From NCBI RefSeq assembly GCF_019977735.1, contig NZ_AP025018.1:5894580-5958579 (forward strand): 64,000 nucleotides of DNA, written 5' to 3'. Made by a program: the position numbers and the translations under genes. This stretch comes from Calothrix sp. PCC 7716. Its GTDB lineage: Bacteria > Cyanobacteriota > Cyanobacteriia > Cyanobacteriales > Nostocaceae. The notes under the pieces were generated by a model. That model was given only the letters and a program-made list of their open reading frames with translations. It did not search any database and had not been told where the DNA came from. Every line of letters starts with the position of its first letter. Within the stretch, counting starts at the first letter, position 1. Below are positions 1-7,696 of this stretch, piece after piece.

Positions 1-71
1 GAGATAATTAGCTTTTGATATTAAACGTTCGTTTACAGTTAAATAGCCTCAAATACACAGAGGAGCGAACC

Positions 72-449
72 ATGAAGGTATTTGGTAATACCAAACAAAA
101 GATTTTTTTAGCAAGCTGGGTATCTCTCAACCACACGCAAACTGAAGACAAAAATATTATTCATCAAAACCATCTTCCTAAAAAGCCAGGTTTTGATTGT
201 TTAAAGCCATTGCGGAACTGGGTAGACAGCATTGAAGTTAGCGACAGCAAAATCGCGCATCGTCTTTGTAAATTTATTCCATCTCAATGTCCGTTTGAGC
301 GCGATGTAAAGTTATTCGGCAAAACCTTATTCCACATTCCGCCAATGTGTAAGCTCAATCCTTTATATGACGAGGTTGTTGGCTTACGCTTTCGGGCACT
401 GTGTTTCCTTGCTGATAAATGTGGCGAAGACGTTTCGCAATATTGTTAA
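72..449 (+). CDS. Mo-dependent nitrogenase C-terminus family protein
   Basis: This 125-residue protein matches the cyanobacterial family named after the C-terminus of Mo-dependent nitrogenase (Mo-nitro_C). The recognisable core is the series CPFERD, LFHIPPMCKLNPLYDE and VGLRFRALCFLADKCGED, running to a C-terminal Cys. Four conserved-looking cysteines (in CKF, CPF, MCK and CFL/KCG) could bind a metal, but that is inference. The ATG at 72 is preceded by an AGAGGAG ribosome binding site, which argues against the upstream in-frame start at 15. The biochemical role of the family is not established; it is widespread in cyanobacteria, including species that do not fix nitrogen. No nif genes are visible nearby. 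Confidence 0.85.
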   Translation: MKVFGNTKQKIFLASWVSLNHTQTEDKNIIHQNHLPKKPGFDCLKPLRNWVDSIEVSDSKIAHRLCKFIPSQCPFERDVKLFGKTLFHIPPMCKLNPLYDEVVGLRFRALCFLADKCGEDVSQYC

Positions 450-454
450 AAGTT

Positions 455-600
455 GACAGTGCTGAGTGCTGAGTGCTGAGTAAAGTTAAAAGTAGAGACG
501 TGATTAATCACGTCTGTACGAGTTAGGAGTTAGGAGTTAGCAGTTAAATCTATTATTCAGCACTCAGCACTCATTACTCAGCACTCATTACTCAGCACTA
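455..600. repeat. Short tandem heptamer repeats around a 20-bp palindrome
   Basis: Three AGTGCTG-type heptamers (about 468-482) are followed by the perfect palindrome AGACGTGATTAATCACGTCT (496-515), then GTTAGGA heptamers (about 520-543), then CAGCACT heptamers interleaved with CATTACT (about 558-598). The AGTGCTG and CAGCACT arrays are reverse complements, so the whole interval could fold into a long hairpin between the convergent flanking genes. This is the short-tandem-repeat type of DNA known from heterocystous cyanobacteria. Confidence 0.9.
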
Positions 601-604
601 ATTG

Positions 605-2617
605 TTATTTTTTCCACTGTTGAATGGCTCTTTGTGCTGCGCTGTAAGCGGGTGTTCCTTGTGGAACTAGAGTGGCTGTACTAACTGCCGCTTGTCTGTC
701 ACCTTTTGCCGCGCGCTTTCTGGCTAGATTTAATATTTCCTTACTCCATTTATCGATAGATTTTTGTGCTGCGTCGAAACCTGGTTCACCCTTCGGTACT
801 TTTTTAGCAACTTCTATCGCGCGGTTATAGCTTGATGCTTGTCCTGGTTTAACCAAACCTGTAGCTGCTTCAACAACTGTTTTATTACTTACATATTGTT
901 TGGCCTGTTGGCGCCATTGTGTAACTGCTGAATCTGCTTTTGGGTATAACGCTTCATTTTCACCAATTAGTTGAGCAGCAGCAACAGCCGAAGAATACTG
1001 GCGTTTTTTAGCACGTTCTTGTGCTAAATCAAATATCATACTGTTCCAAACTTGAATATTAGCCTGCGCTTGAGAGTATTGCTGGTCGTCTGGTTTGATT
1101 TTACGTGCGGCAGCGATAGCTATCTTTAAATCATTTGCTTGTGTAGGGGTAAGCGATAATCTATCTAACTCAGCAAGTGCTTGTTTACGAATTTGTGGGT
1201 TTATTACTATTGGTGCTGCTACTTGAGGTTTTGGTGTGGTCTCAGGTGTTGCACTTGCGGTTGGTTGTATAGTTGGTTGTGTAGTTAGTTGTGTAACAGG
1301 CGCCGTTTGCTCAGATGTACGAGGTGGTCTAGCAACCGAATTTTCTTTTGCAGTTGTAACGAGTGATGTTTCATCTGGGGTGACATTAGATGATGTTGAA
1401 TTATTTTGCTCTACTCCAGATTGATTACGGAATAATAAAATTACTATCATCCCTAGCAGTAACGTCATGCTACCACCCCACAATAATACTTGTAGCCAAA
1501 ATGGAACACCTGCACTACTTTCGTGTTCTTGTTCTTGATTTTGCTCTGAAACTGGAATACTACTAACTGGTTGTTGAGTTTCAACCCTAGGTCTAGCTTT
1601 TGGAAGCGAAGGGGGTAAGCTTCGTTGACTAGCTTGTGGAATTGCTGACTGTACACCAGAATTTATATATCCTTGCCCATATTCACCAAAATTAGTTGTG
1701 GCAACTTGATTTTTGATGTTAGTCGCATTTTGAGCATTTTGAAGCTGCGAATAGTAATTGGATGGAGACTGTGCTGGATGTGAGTTGTTTTTGTTTGTAG
1801 CGCTTTCTAATAGGGGAGCTGATAGTGCCGAGGCGAAGATTTCTTCAGATACTACTATCGCTGGTGCGTCGTCGTTTTCTAATTCAAAGTTTCCCAAAAT
1901 AACCTGCTTGCTTGAAGTAATAACTGTGACAGGGTTTTGTGTCGGGCGCCAGAAATGCTGACAGAGTTCTGGTGTCCGAATGCTTAAATAGGCTTCTAAT
2001 TCGCCTAATGTGTTGCCATTACCTGAACGTAAAGCCTCCAAAAGTGCTGCTGTAAAGAAACCGTGTCCGAGTTCGTTGCTTTCGTAGGAAAATTGTTCGG
2101 GTTGGCACGACAAAATCAAGGGGAGTTGTAATTCCTGCGCGAGGTCAATGATTTCTTGCCCAACGTATATCTCGTCCAATGTTCCAAACGCACGGTTAAT
2201 ATCAAGCAACATTAGTAAGTTAACGCCTGATACCTGTAGACTTTGCATCAGGGCTGCAACTTCAATGCCCGTTTCTTCAATACGTTCAGGAGTTCCATCA
2301 ACGGGCATTAAATAATCTCTACCGTTGTGGTTTACTCCGTATCCACTGAAAAAAAGCCACACCCGGTCAGAGGGGTGCCAACAAGCGGCGGCTAAATCCT
2401 CAAGTAGTAATAATATATTCTCCTTAGTTGGAGTAGTCGGTCGGTCACCAATTGGCGGCGAAGTATCGCTCATCAACAAGCATTGCTGCTCTTTGAAGGC
2501 GCCATCTTCAATCAAAAAAGCCCTGAGCGCCATAGCATCAGCTTCAGCGCAAGCTAGAGGTTGAAGGAACTGATATTGATTGATACCGATGGCTATCGCC
2601 CAGTTATTAGGCATCAC
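605..2617 (-). CDS. Caspase-like (peptidase C14/orthocaspase) membrane protein lacking catalytic His and Cys
   Basis: Residues 1 to about 240 form a caspase-hemoglobinase fold domain: AIAIGINQY at the N-terminus, then WLFFSGYG where active family members have SGHG, and LLDINRAFG where they have D-x-C-x-S-G. The catalytic His is therefore Tyr93 and the catalytic Cys position is Asn141, so a proteolytically dead pseudo-orthocaspase is predicted. A Pro/Ser/Gln-rich linker follows (about 265-365), then one transmembrane helix (about 373-396), a Thr/Pro-rich linker, and a C-terminal region of Ala-rich helical repeats each ending in a W (QVWN, VTQWR, DKWSK, QQWKK). The architecture suggests a cytosolic caspase-like domain tethered to the membrane, with an extracytoplasmic repeat domain. 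Start MMPNNW is the only plausible one. Its 3' end abuts the repeat array. Confidence 0.85.
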   Translation of the reverse strand: MMPNNWAIAIGINQYQFLQPLACAEADAMALRAFLIEDGAFKEQQCLLMSDTSPPIGDRPTTPTKENILLLLEDLAAACWHPSDRVWLFFSGYGVNHNGRDYLMPVDGTPERIEETGIEVAALMQSLQVSGVNLLMLLDINRAFGTLDEIYVGQEIIDLAQELQLPLILSCQPEQFSYESNELGHGFFTAALLEALRSGNGNTLGELEAYLSIRTPELCQHFWRPTQNPVTVITSSKQVILGNFELENDDAPAIVVSEEIFASALSAPLLESATNKNNSHPAQSPSNYYSQLQNAQNATNIKNQVATTNFGEYGQGYINSGVQSAIPQASQRSLPPSLPKARPRVETQQPVSSIPVSEQNQEQEHESSAGVPFWLQVLLWGGSMTLLLGMIVILLFRNQSGVEQNNSTSSNVTPDETSLVTTAKENSVARPPRTSEQTAPVTQLTTQPTIQPTASATPETTPKPQVAAPIVINPQIRKQALAELDRLSLTPTQANDLKIAIAAARKIKPDDQQYSQAQANIQVWNSMIFDLAQERAKKRQYSSAVAAAQLIGENEALYPKADSAVTQWRQQAKQYVSNKTVVEAATGLVKPGQASSYNRAIEVAKKVPKGEPGFDAAQKSIDKWSKEILNLARKRAAKGDRQAAVSTATLVPQGTPAYSAAQRAIQQWKK

Positions 2618-2793
2618 TGTGATTGCACTTGGTTTACATTATCGGAAGAATTGCGGTTTGCTTCTGCTAAAAAACAAGGCTAACCTATGTCTAATAGTCT
2701 AAGTGATTATTTCGACCAGTAAGATTTAAGGTTAAATTTATTACTTGTTTTTTAATGCAATCTCAATTAGGAGTTTCTCAGGAGCGAAAACAT

Positions 2794-3336
2794 ATGAAAA
2801 ATAGTATTCATAAATCTTTAAGCATAAATACACTACAGGTAGAGAATATTTTAAAGTTATTTAATCTCTATGATCCTAGGTTGGAAGCAAAAATCCGGAT
2901 AGTTAAAGCCATATTAATGTTAGGTATAGCCGTACCTGTATGGGTTGCTACGGAAGTTGGGGCACCACAATTAGTACGAGCTTATACTGCAACAGGTGAT
3001 ATTGTCATTGACCGCTTGTCTGAAGAAACTTACCAAAACATGCTAACTAGAGCAGAAGTAGCAGCACGCGCGGCTGCACAGCGAACTTTCGACCAAGATA
3101 TTTTAATTACAGAAGTATCAGTTATAGTATCTGGGCAAAATTATGGCGCAATTGCACCAATACTAGAATTACGAGTCAGTCGTCAACAATGGCGTAACCG
3201 TCCTGACCCCAAAGTTTGGGCAAAGTATTTTAAGACTGCACGCAGTTTATTACAATTTGACTCCTCAGTAACTCAACAACCAGTTCCTCAGCCAGAACCA
3301 GCACCAACGCCAGCAAGTCCAAGAAATCCGAACTAA
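2794..3336 (+). CDS. Conserved hypothetical protein, single membrane segment
   Basis: This 180-residue protein is not recognised beyond being of a type common in cyanobacteria. A basic N-terminal stretch (residues 1-35) is followed by a hydrophobic segment (about 38-56, ILMLGIAVPVWVATEVG), which may be a membrane anchor or uncleaved signal. A folded domain of about 95 residues then contains DIVIDRLSEETYQNMLTRAE and ends with the W-rich RQQWRNRPDPKVWAKYFK. The last 25 residues are a Pro-rich tail. The ATG at 2794 has an AGGAG site eight bases upstream, better than the in-frame start at 2755. It lies upstream of rpmF on the same strand, with a 91-bp gap. Confidence 0.7.
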   Translation: MKNSIHKSLSINTLQVENILKLFNLYDPRLEAKIRIVKAILMLGIAVPVWVATEVGAPQLVRAYTATGDIVIDRLSEETYQNMLTRAEVAARAAAQRTFDQDILITEVSVIVSGQNYGAIAPILELRVSRQQWRNRPDPKVWAKYFKTARSLLQFDSSVTQQPVPQPEPAPTPASPRNPN

Positions 3337-3427
3337 TGAAAAATGCACTCTTCTGAATTGGTTTATTCCCAATTCTCGTAAATGGCATAGAATTAAAAGG
3401 TTGTCAAAAATTGCGATATTCTAACAC

Positions 3428-3604
3428 ATGGCTGTTCCAAAGAAGAAAACCTCAAAATCTAAGCGTGACTCACGACGTGCAACCTGGAGACGTAAAGCAT
3501 CCGTCGAAGCACAAAAAGCAATTTCCCTCGGTAAATCAATATTGAGTGGACGTTCAACCTTCGTCTATCCAACAGATGAAGAAGAAAGCGAAGACGAAGA
3601 GTAA
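3428..3604 (+). CDS. rpmF: 50S ribosomal protein L32
   Basis: This 58-residue basic protein begins [18 protein letters not shown], the typical L32 N-terminus, followed by [19 protein letters not shown] and the SGRSTFVYP segment seen in cyanobacterial L32. The C-terminus is strongly acidic (EEESEDEE), as in cyanobacterial and plastid homologues. The zinc-binding cysteine pairs of some bacterial L32 proteins are absent, as is usual in this lineage. It functions in the large ribosomal subunit near the exit of the peptidyl transferase region. It stands alone here and is followed directly by a heptamer repeat array. Confidence 0.95.
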   Translation: MAVPKKKTSKSKRDSRRATWRRKASVEAQKAISLGKSILSGRSTFVYPTDEEESEDEE

Positions 3605-3714
3605 TAATGAGTTATGAGTTATGAGTTATGAGTGCTGAGTGCTGAGTGCTGAGTGCTGAGTGCTGAGTGCTAAGTGCTGAGTGGCTAATAACTCCTAACT
3701 CCTAACTCCTACTC
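3605..3714. repeat. Short tandem heptamer repeat array
   Basis: Head-to-tail GAGTTAT units (three) pass into AGTGCTG units (about seven, one mutated to AAGTGCTG), then into CTAACTC units (three). The last are the reverse complement of the GTTAGGA type, so the array contains two families in opposite orientation. It fills the whole gap between rpmF and the molybdoenzyme gene and reaches within ten bases of that gene's start codon. Confidence 0.9.
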
Positions 3715-3723
3715 TTGTTGCTG

Positions 3724-4314
3724 ATGCCAGGGAAATTTTTTCAAAAACCAACTGAACCTAACGACCGAGTACCCCCAGGTCAATATTTAACGAACGGGTT
3801 CCCCGTATTAACTTATGGCTCGACTCCTCCAGTCGATATGAAGGAATGGGAATTTCGTATATCGGGTGCTGCGGCGCCTAAAATTTTGACTTGGGATGAC
3901 TTTATGCAGTTACCCCAAAGTGAATTTACTGCTGATTTTCATTGTGTTACTCGTTGGTCAAAACTAGATGTGAAATGGACTGGTATTAAAGTCACCGACT
4001 TTATGAAGGTCATCGAAGTAGAGCCAAAAGCCAAGCATATAATGGAACATTGTTATGGTGGTTATACAACCAACATTTCAATGGAAGACTTTGTGCGCGA
4101 AGAAAACTTCTTTGCGTTTAAACTATTTGATGAACCGTTACCAGCAGAACATGGTGGACCCATGAGGTTAGTTGTACCTCACCTTTATGCCTGGAAAAGC
4201 GCCAAGTGGATAAACGGTCTAGAATTTCTTGAAAAAGAAGACTTGGGTTTTTGGGAACGCAATGGTTATCACCAACGTGGCGAACCCTTTGCCGAAGAAC
4301 GTTATAGTTATTAA
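3724..4314 (+). CDS. Sulfite-oxidase-like molybdopterin-dependent oxidoreductase
   Basis: The 196-residue protein has the oxidoreductase molybdopterin-binding domain (sulfite oxidase fold, YuiH/MsrP-like group). The key motif is DFHCVTRWSK, where Cys74 is expected to ligate the molybdenum of the pterin cofactor; GGYTTNISMEDF, EHGGPMRLVVPHLYAWKSAKW and the C-terminal GFWERNGYHQRGEP are also typical. There is no signal peptide or heme domain, so it is likely a soluble single-domain enzyme; substrate unknown. The ATG at 3724 is chosen because the upstream TTG codons lie in repeat DNA and the family begins close to this residue. moeA, needed for the cofactor, lies at 23.3-24.5 kb but is not linked. 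Confidence 0.88.
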   Translation: MPGKFFQKPTEPNDRVPPGQYLTNGFPVLTYGSTPPVDMKEWEFRISGAAAPKILTWDDFMQLPQSEFTADFHCVTRWSKLDVKWTGIKVTDFMKVIEVEPKAKHIMEHCYGGYTTNISMEDFVREENFFAFKLFDEPLPAEHGGPMRLVVPHLYAWKSAKWINGLEFLEKEDLGFWERNGYHQRGEPFAEERYSY

Positions 4315-4329
4315 TACTCGTATCACTCT

Positions 4330-5214
4330 CCGGTTGAGTGGAGTTTACGCAACCCAACATAAACCATAAATTTTGACGGTAAATATTATTACCTTATTAG
4401 GCGCAGAGGGCACAGAGAAAAGGTTAATTGGCGCCTGCCCCCTATAATTAACGCAATTTGGTACTACTGGTTAATAGTAAGGTGGGCACTGCCCACCCTA
4501 CTGTTGGCACCTACACACCAAAACTTTTGACACGGACTACTAGTAATTTGTATCAACAGTTTTGAGAAGTAAGAGCAATGAACCACAAAGGTCACATTAT
4601 CCGAAGGATTTCCCGAAGGGTAGGACACAAAGAAAGAAAAGAGAAGAAGTAACCCACCAAAATTAATGACACAGACTACTACCCTATAATTAACGCAATT
4701 TGGTACTACTGGTTAACTTAACCAGTAGTACTGTTAGATAGTGCGTTAGTTTAAATATATACTCTCAGTAAAAATAAAAAGCCGAATTTGACTCAATATA
4801 AATACTGAATTTGAATGAGTTGCTTATTAAATGATACTGATATGAACTTTTAGTTGCTTGTTCAAGTGGCGCCACTTGGTACTACTGGTTGAGCGACTAG
4901 TACTTTAGTTCATAGTTTGTTTCTAATCTTTTTTGTTGGGAAGCGAAAAAGCGCTCCACCCAACCTATAATTTACTACAATGTATAGGTGCCTATAACTC
5001 TTCGGCTTTTAGGGTGGCAAACTACGTTACATGTTACCAAGTTGATTTCAGAGACGTTCATTTCCCCTATATAAATACTTTCTATAACTACCAATTCCGC
5101 TATAACCCACACCACCAAATGGTAAAGAAGATGCAAACAATGTCATCAAACGATTCCCAAACTGTATCCCAATTTTACTATACTCAGCACTCAGCACTCA
5201 GCACTCAGCACTCA
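4330..5214. repeat. Gene-free stretch made of dispersed repeat fragments
   Basis: No credible gene was found. A 35-bp unit occurs twice identically (4440-4474 and 4682-4716), and its core TTGGTACTACTGGTT a third time at 4876-4890. The second copy extends into a perfect 29-bp palindrome with a one-base centre (4703-4731). The first copy is followed by the palindrome GGTGGGCACTGCCCACC (4481-4497), a family seen again near 28437 and 59545. At 4597-4624 is a CCGAAGGATTTCCCGAAGGG-type element that recurs in opposite orientation at 14385-14411. The stretch ends in CAGCACT heptamers (about 5181-5213). Confidence 0.8.
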
Positions 5215-6309
5215 TTACTGTTTCATTGGTAAACAAACGGTAAATACACTGCCATTACCAACAAGAGAATTAACCTGAATAGTTCCTTGATGTGCCTCAA
5301 CAATGCGGCGTGAAAGATATAAACCCAAACCGCTACCCGAACGTTTGTGACTACCTTGGCGAAACCTTTCAAATAAAGTTGCTTGTTCTTCAGATGGAAT
5401 ACCCATACCAGTATCAACAACTTCCACCATAATGCCTTCATCCATATCGCTTGCTTTTGTCAAACGAATAGTAACTCCACCTTTATCAGTAAACTTAATC
5501 GCGTTACCTACTAAATTGGTAAAAAGTCGATGAAGTTCCAAGCGGTCACCCATAACGGTAACTTGATTTAATTTGGTCTCGAAATTTATAGTTAGTCCTT
5601 TCGGTTGTGCAATAGGCGCCAACTCACCGACTATTTCTTGAAGTAACTTATTTATATCTACTGGAAAAAAAGCCAGCGCTTTACGTCCTGCTTCAAACCG
5701 ATAAACTTCGAGTAAAGTATTCACCATTTCCAGTAAATTGGTATTGCTGCGTCCCATAATGGTGATAATTTCATTCATTTGTGGTGATAATTCACCTACG
5801 GCGCCTTGCAACAATAATTCAAGCATCCGTTCAGCAGCAACCAACGGTGTTCGTAAGTCATGGGTGAGACGCGATACAAAATCTTCTCTTTGCCGCGCGA
5901 TTTCATCACGTTCATCGATACTGTGCTTTAGACGTAACAAAGAACGTACGCGCGCAAGAAGCTCATCAACAGTTACAGGCTTACGGATAAAATCATCCGC
6001 TCCCAAATCAAGCCCCTGCGCGACATTTGGTGAATCATGTGCCGTAATTAAGAGAATCGGCATAAACCGCAGTTCCTTATTTGCACGGATACGACGTGTA
6101 ACTTCGTAACCATCCATTCCAGGCATCATTAAATCGAGTAACACTAAATCAAAACTAGATTCCTCAATTTTTGCCAACGCAGTGGCACCATTTTCAGCCG
6201 TACTAACGATATAACCGTCTTCTTCCAAAATGGTTCCAATTAGAAATACATTATCAGGAGAATCATCAACAATAAGGATTTTGTCTGACCGAACAGCAGA
6301 ATAAGTCAT
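5215..6309 (-). CDS. Response regulator-histidine kinase fusion
   Basis: A 364-residue soluble protein. An N-terminal receiver domain (about 10-125) has the acidic pair DD at 15-16, phospho-acceptor Asp59 in VLLDLMMPG and Lys110 in IRKP. It is followed by a HisKA dimerisation domain with His150 in LTHDLRTPL and a HATPase domain (about 250-364) with NLVGNAIKFTD, DTGMGIP, RFRQGSHKRSGSGLGLYL motifs. The receiver-first order means that it probably takes signal from another kinase rather than sensing directly, as in cyanobacterial hybrid kinases of this layout. There are no membrane segments. The stop codon lies at the edge of a heptamer repeat array, and the gene is not in an operon. Confidence 0.92.
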   Translation of the reverse strand: MTYSAVRSDKILIVDDSPDNVFLIGTILEEDGYIVSTAENGATALAKIEESSFDLVLLDLMMPGMDGYEVTRRIRANKELRFMPILLITAHDSPNVAQGLDLGADDFIRKPVTVDELLARVRSLLRLKHSIDERDEIARQREDFVSRLTHDLRTPLVAAERMLELLLQGAVGELSPQMNEIITIMGRSNTNLLEMVNTLLEVYRFEAGRKALAFFPVDINKLLQEIVGELAPIAQPKGLTINFETKLNQVTVMGDRLELHRLFTNLVGNAIKFTDKGGVTIRLTKASDMDEGIMVEVVDTGMGIPSEEQATLFERFRQGSHKRSGSGLGLYLSRRIVEAHQGTIQVNSLVGNGSVFTVCLPMKQ

Positions 6310-6481
6310 ATATTAAGAAATTATGAAGTTAACAACCAAAAGATAGAAATAAGTTTTATTTATATCCCTATTTTGGTATAGTTCTTGGATTTTGCCTCAT
6401 GCCTAAGAATGATTCTTTGCCTGAAAGCAATTATCAAGTTACTATATATACTATTTGGTGCCTAGTTTATTCAAGTTCAAT

Positions 6482-6817
6482 TCAAGATAATGCTTGTAAC
6501 GGCGCTTCAATTTGAGGCTTAAGTTTTGGTAGTTCGCGTTCAACGACCAACCAAACAACATCTAAATCGATTTCAAAGTAATTGTGAGTTAAAACATTTC
6601 TCATCCCAATCATCTGCGACCAAGGGACTTCTGGATTTTGTTCGCGAATCTCAGCAGACAAAGCGCGCGCTGCTTCTCCAATAATTTGTAGGTGTTGAAT
6701 AAACCAAGTTTGAATTAGCTCGTTTTCTTCAAAAGCTTCGCGACCTTGAACAGCATATCTATCGATACGTTCAATCGCTTCTAAAATATCATGTAACTTT
6801 TCACGATTATCCCTCAT
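6482..6817 (-). CDS. hepT: HepT-like toxin (DUF86, HEPN ribonuclease)
   Basis: This 111-residue protein carries the HEPN active-site signature R-x4-H-x-Y as RNVLTHNY near residue 85, expected to give ribonuclease activity. The helical N-terminus ([17 protein letters not shown]) and [19 protein letters not shown] match the DUF86/HepT family. Its start codon overlaps the stop of the upstream nucleotidyltransferase gene by four bases (ATGA), the standard arrangement for HepT-MntA modules. In studied systems the MntA partner AMPylates the tyrosine of this motif and silences the toxin. Together they form a type VII toxin-antitoxin pair. Confidence 0.9.
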   Translation of the reverse strand: MRDNREKLHDILEAIERIDRYAVQGREAFEENELIQTWFIQHLQIIGEAARALSAEIREQNPEVPWSQMIGMRNVLTHNYFEIDLDVVWLVVERELPKLKPQIEAPLQALS

Positions 6818-7104
6818 AGTGGAACTGCCTCACTTAATACCCGTTCTCGAATTCGTTGTCGCAATCCTTTCTCTGTAACAACATCGACTTCACAACCAAG
6901 TATCTCTTGTAGTTCCATCAATAATCCACCTAAGTCAAAAAGGCTACACTCTGGCGCCATTTCAACCAAAAAATCGACATCACTGTTAATATCAGCTTCA
7001 TGACGTGCTACAGAGCCAAAAATTCTAATGTTATATGCACCATATTTGGCAGCTATTTGCAAAATTTCTTCTCGTTTGGCTTGTATAATTTCATAGATAT
7101 TCAT
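6814..7104 (-). CDS. mntA: MntA-like minimal nucleotidyltransferase (HepT antitoxin)
   Basis: This 96-residue protein shows the G-S-x10-D-x-D nucleotidyltransferase signature as [20 protein letters not shown]; the third acidic residue may come from the EVDVV segment (about residue 77). Short length and position directly upstream of hepT, with four-base overlap, identify it as the antitoxin MntA, which transfers AMP to HepT. The start MNIYEI is preceded by a weak ribosome binding site. It is transcribed first, so the antitoxin is made before the toxin. Confidence 0.9.
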   Translation of the reverse strand: MNIYEIIQAKREEILQIAAKYGAYNIRIFGSVARHEADINSDVDFLVEMAPECSLFDLGGLLMELQEILGCEVDVVTEKGLRQRIRERVLSEAVPL

Positions 7105-7165
7105 AGCTTGACCATTTAATTTACATTCCTAAGCTTTCTTTGCGTTTAATAATATTAAATCTTGC

Positions 7166-7379
7166 TTAAATCCATTCATCTCTACTTTGCTGCTGATATT
7201 CTAAAGGGTCTTGAGAAAGCTTTATTACGTCGGCATATCTATTTAAATCGATATTTGCTTGTTGATCTGATTGATAAGCATTTAATATTTGCTCTATTCT
7301 TTGCCAATCTTGATAATCAATCAGTACTGCTACTGGACGCATAGCTTCATCAGTGACAATTTTTTTTAATAGGTATCAT
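7166..7379 (-). pseudogene. Phd/YefM-type antitoxin gene with a poly-A frameshift
   Basis: Read on the minus strand, an ATG at 7379 gives MIPIKK, then a run of eight A (7359-7366 on the plus strand as T) shifts the frame. The continuing frame gives IVTDEAMRPVAVLIDYQDW and runs about 60 residues to DEWI and a stop at 7166. With seven A the product would be one 70-residue Phd/YefM-like antitoxin. No toxin follows downstream (the next gene on this strand is mntA). The break could be true inactivation, slippage at the A-run, or a sequencing error. Confidence 0.6.
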
Positions 7380-7505
7380 ATCAGGTTTCTCATAATTCAG
7401 TATTCTTATTTTATCACTGTTGTCATAACTACGTACATAATCTTAATATAATTATCTTAGTTTTTACCAAATTTTTCAAAATAGTAGAATGCTGAAGGAA
7501 ATTTA

Positions 7506-7684
7506 TCCCCCCCCAACCCCCCTTAATAAGGGAGGCTTAAAACCCTCTTTTTCGCTTTATAAAGGGCAGCTTAAAATTCGCTTTTTCGCTTTTATAAAGG
7601 GGGCTTAAAATTCGCTTTTTTACTTTTATAAAGGGGGGCTTAAAATCCTCTTTTCCCCCCCTTATTAAGGGGGGCTAGGGGGGA
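7506..7684. repeat. C/G-rich inverted repeat element with tandem core
   Basis: The outer arms are near-perfect inverted copies of ATCCCCCC-x-AACCCCCCTTAATAAGG (7506-7533 versus 7657-7684). Between them are three similar units of about 36 bp, each containing CTTAAAATTCGCTTTTT and TTTATAAAGGGGG. Related outer arms occur at 42916-42993 and 49351-49476, so this is a dispersed family. It sits just beyond the ureC stop codon. Confidence 0.85.
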
Positions 7685-7696
7685 TTATACAACGCC

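Noticed and set aside
4933-5232. 99-codon plus-strand frame before the kinase gene
   Set aside because: No ribosome binding site, no family resemblance, ends in heptamer repeat DNA, and composition looks like non-coding AT-rich sequence.
7162-7344. 60-codon plus-strand frame
   Set aside because: It is the shadow of the minus-strand Phd-like antitoxin remnant, whose reading frame has clear family sequence.
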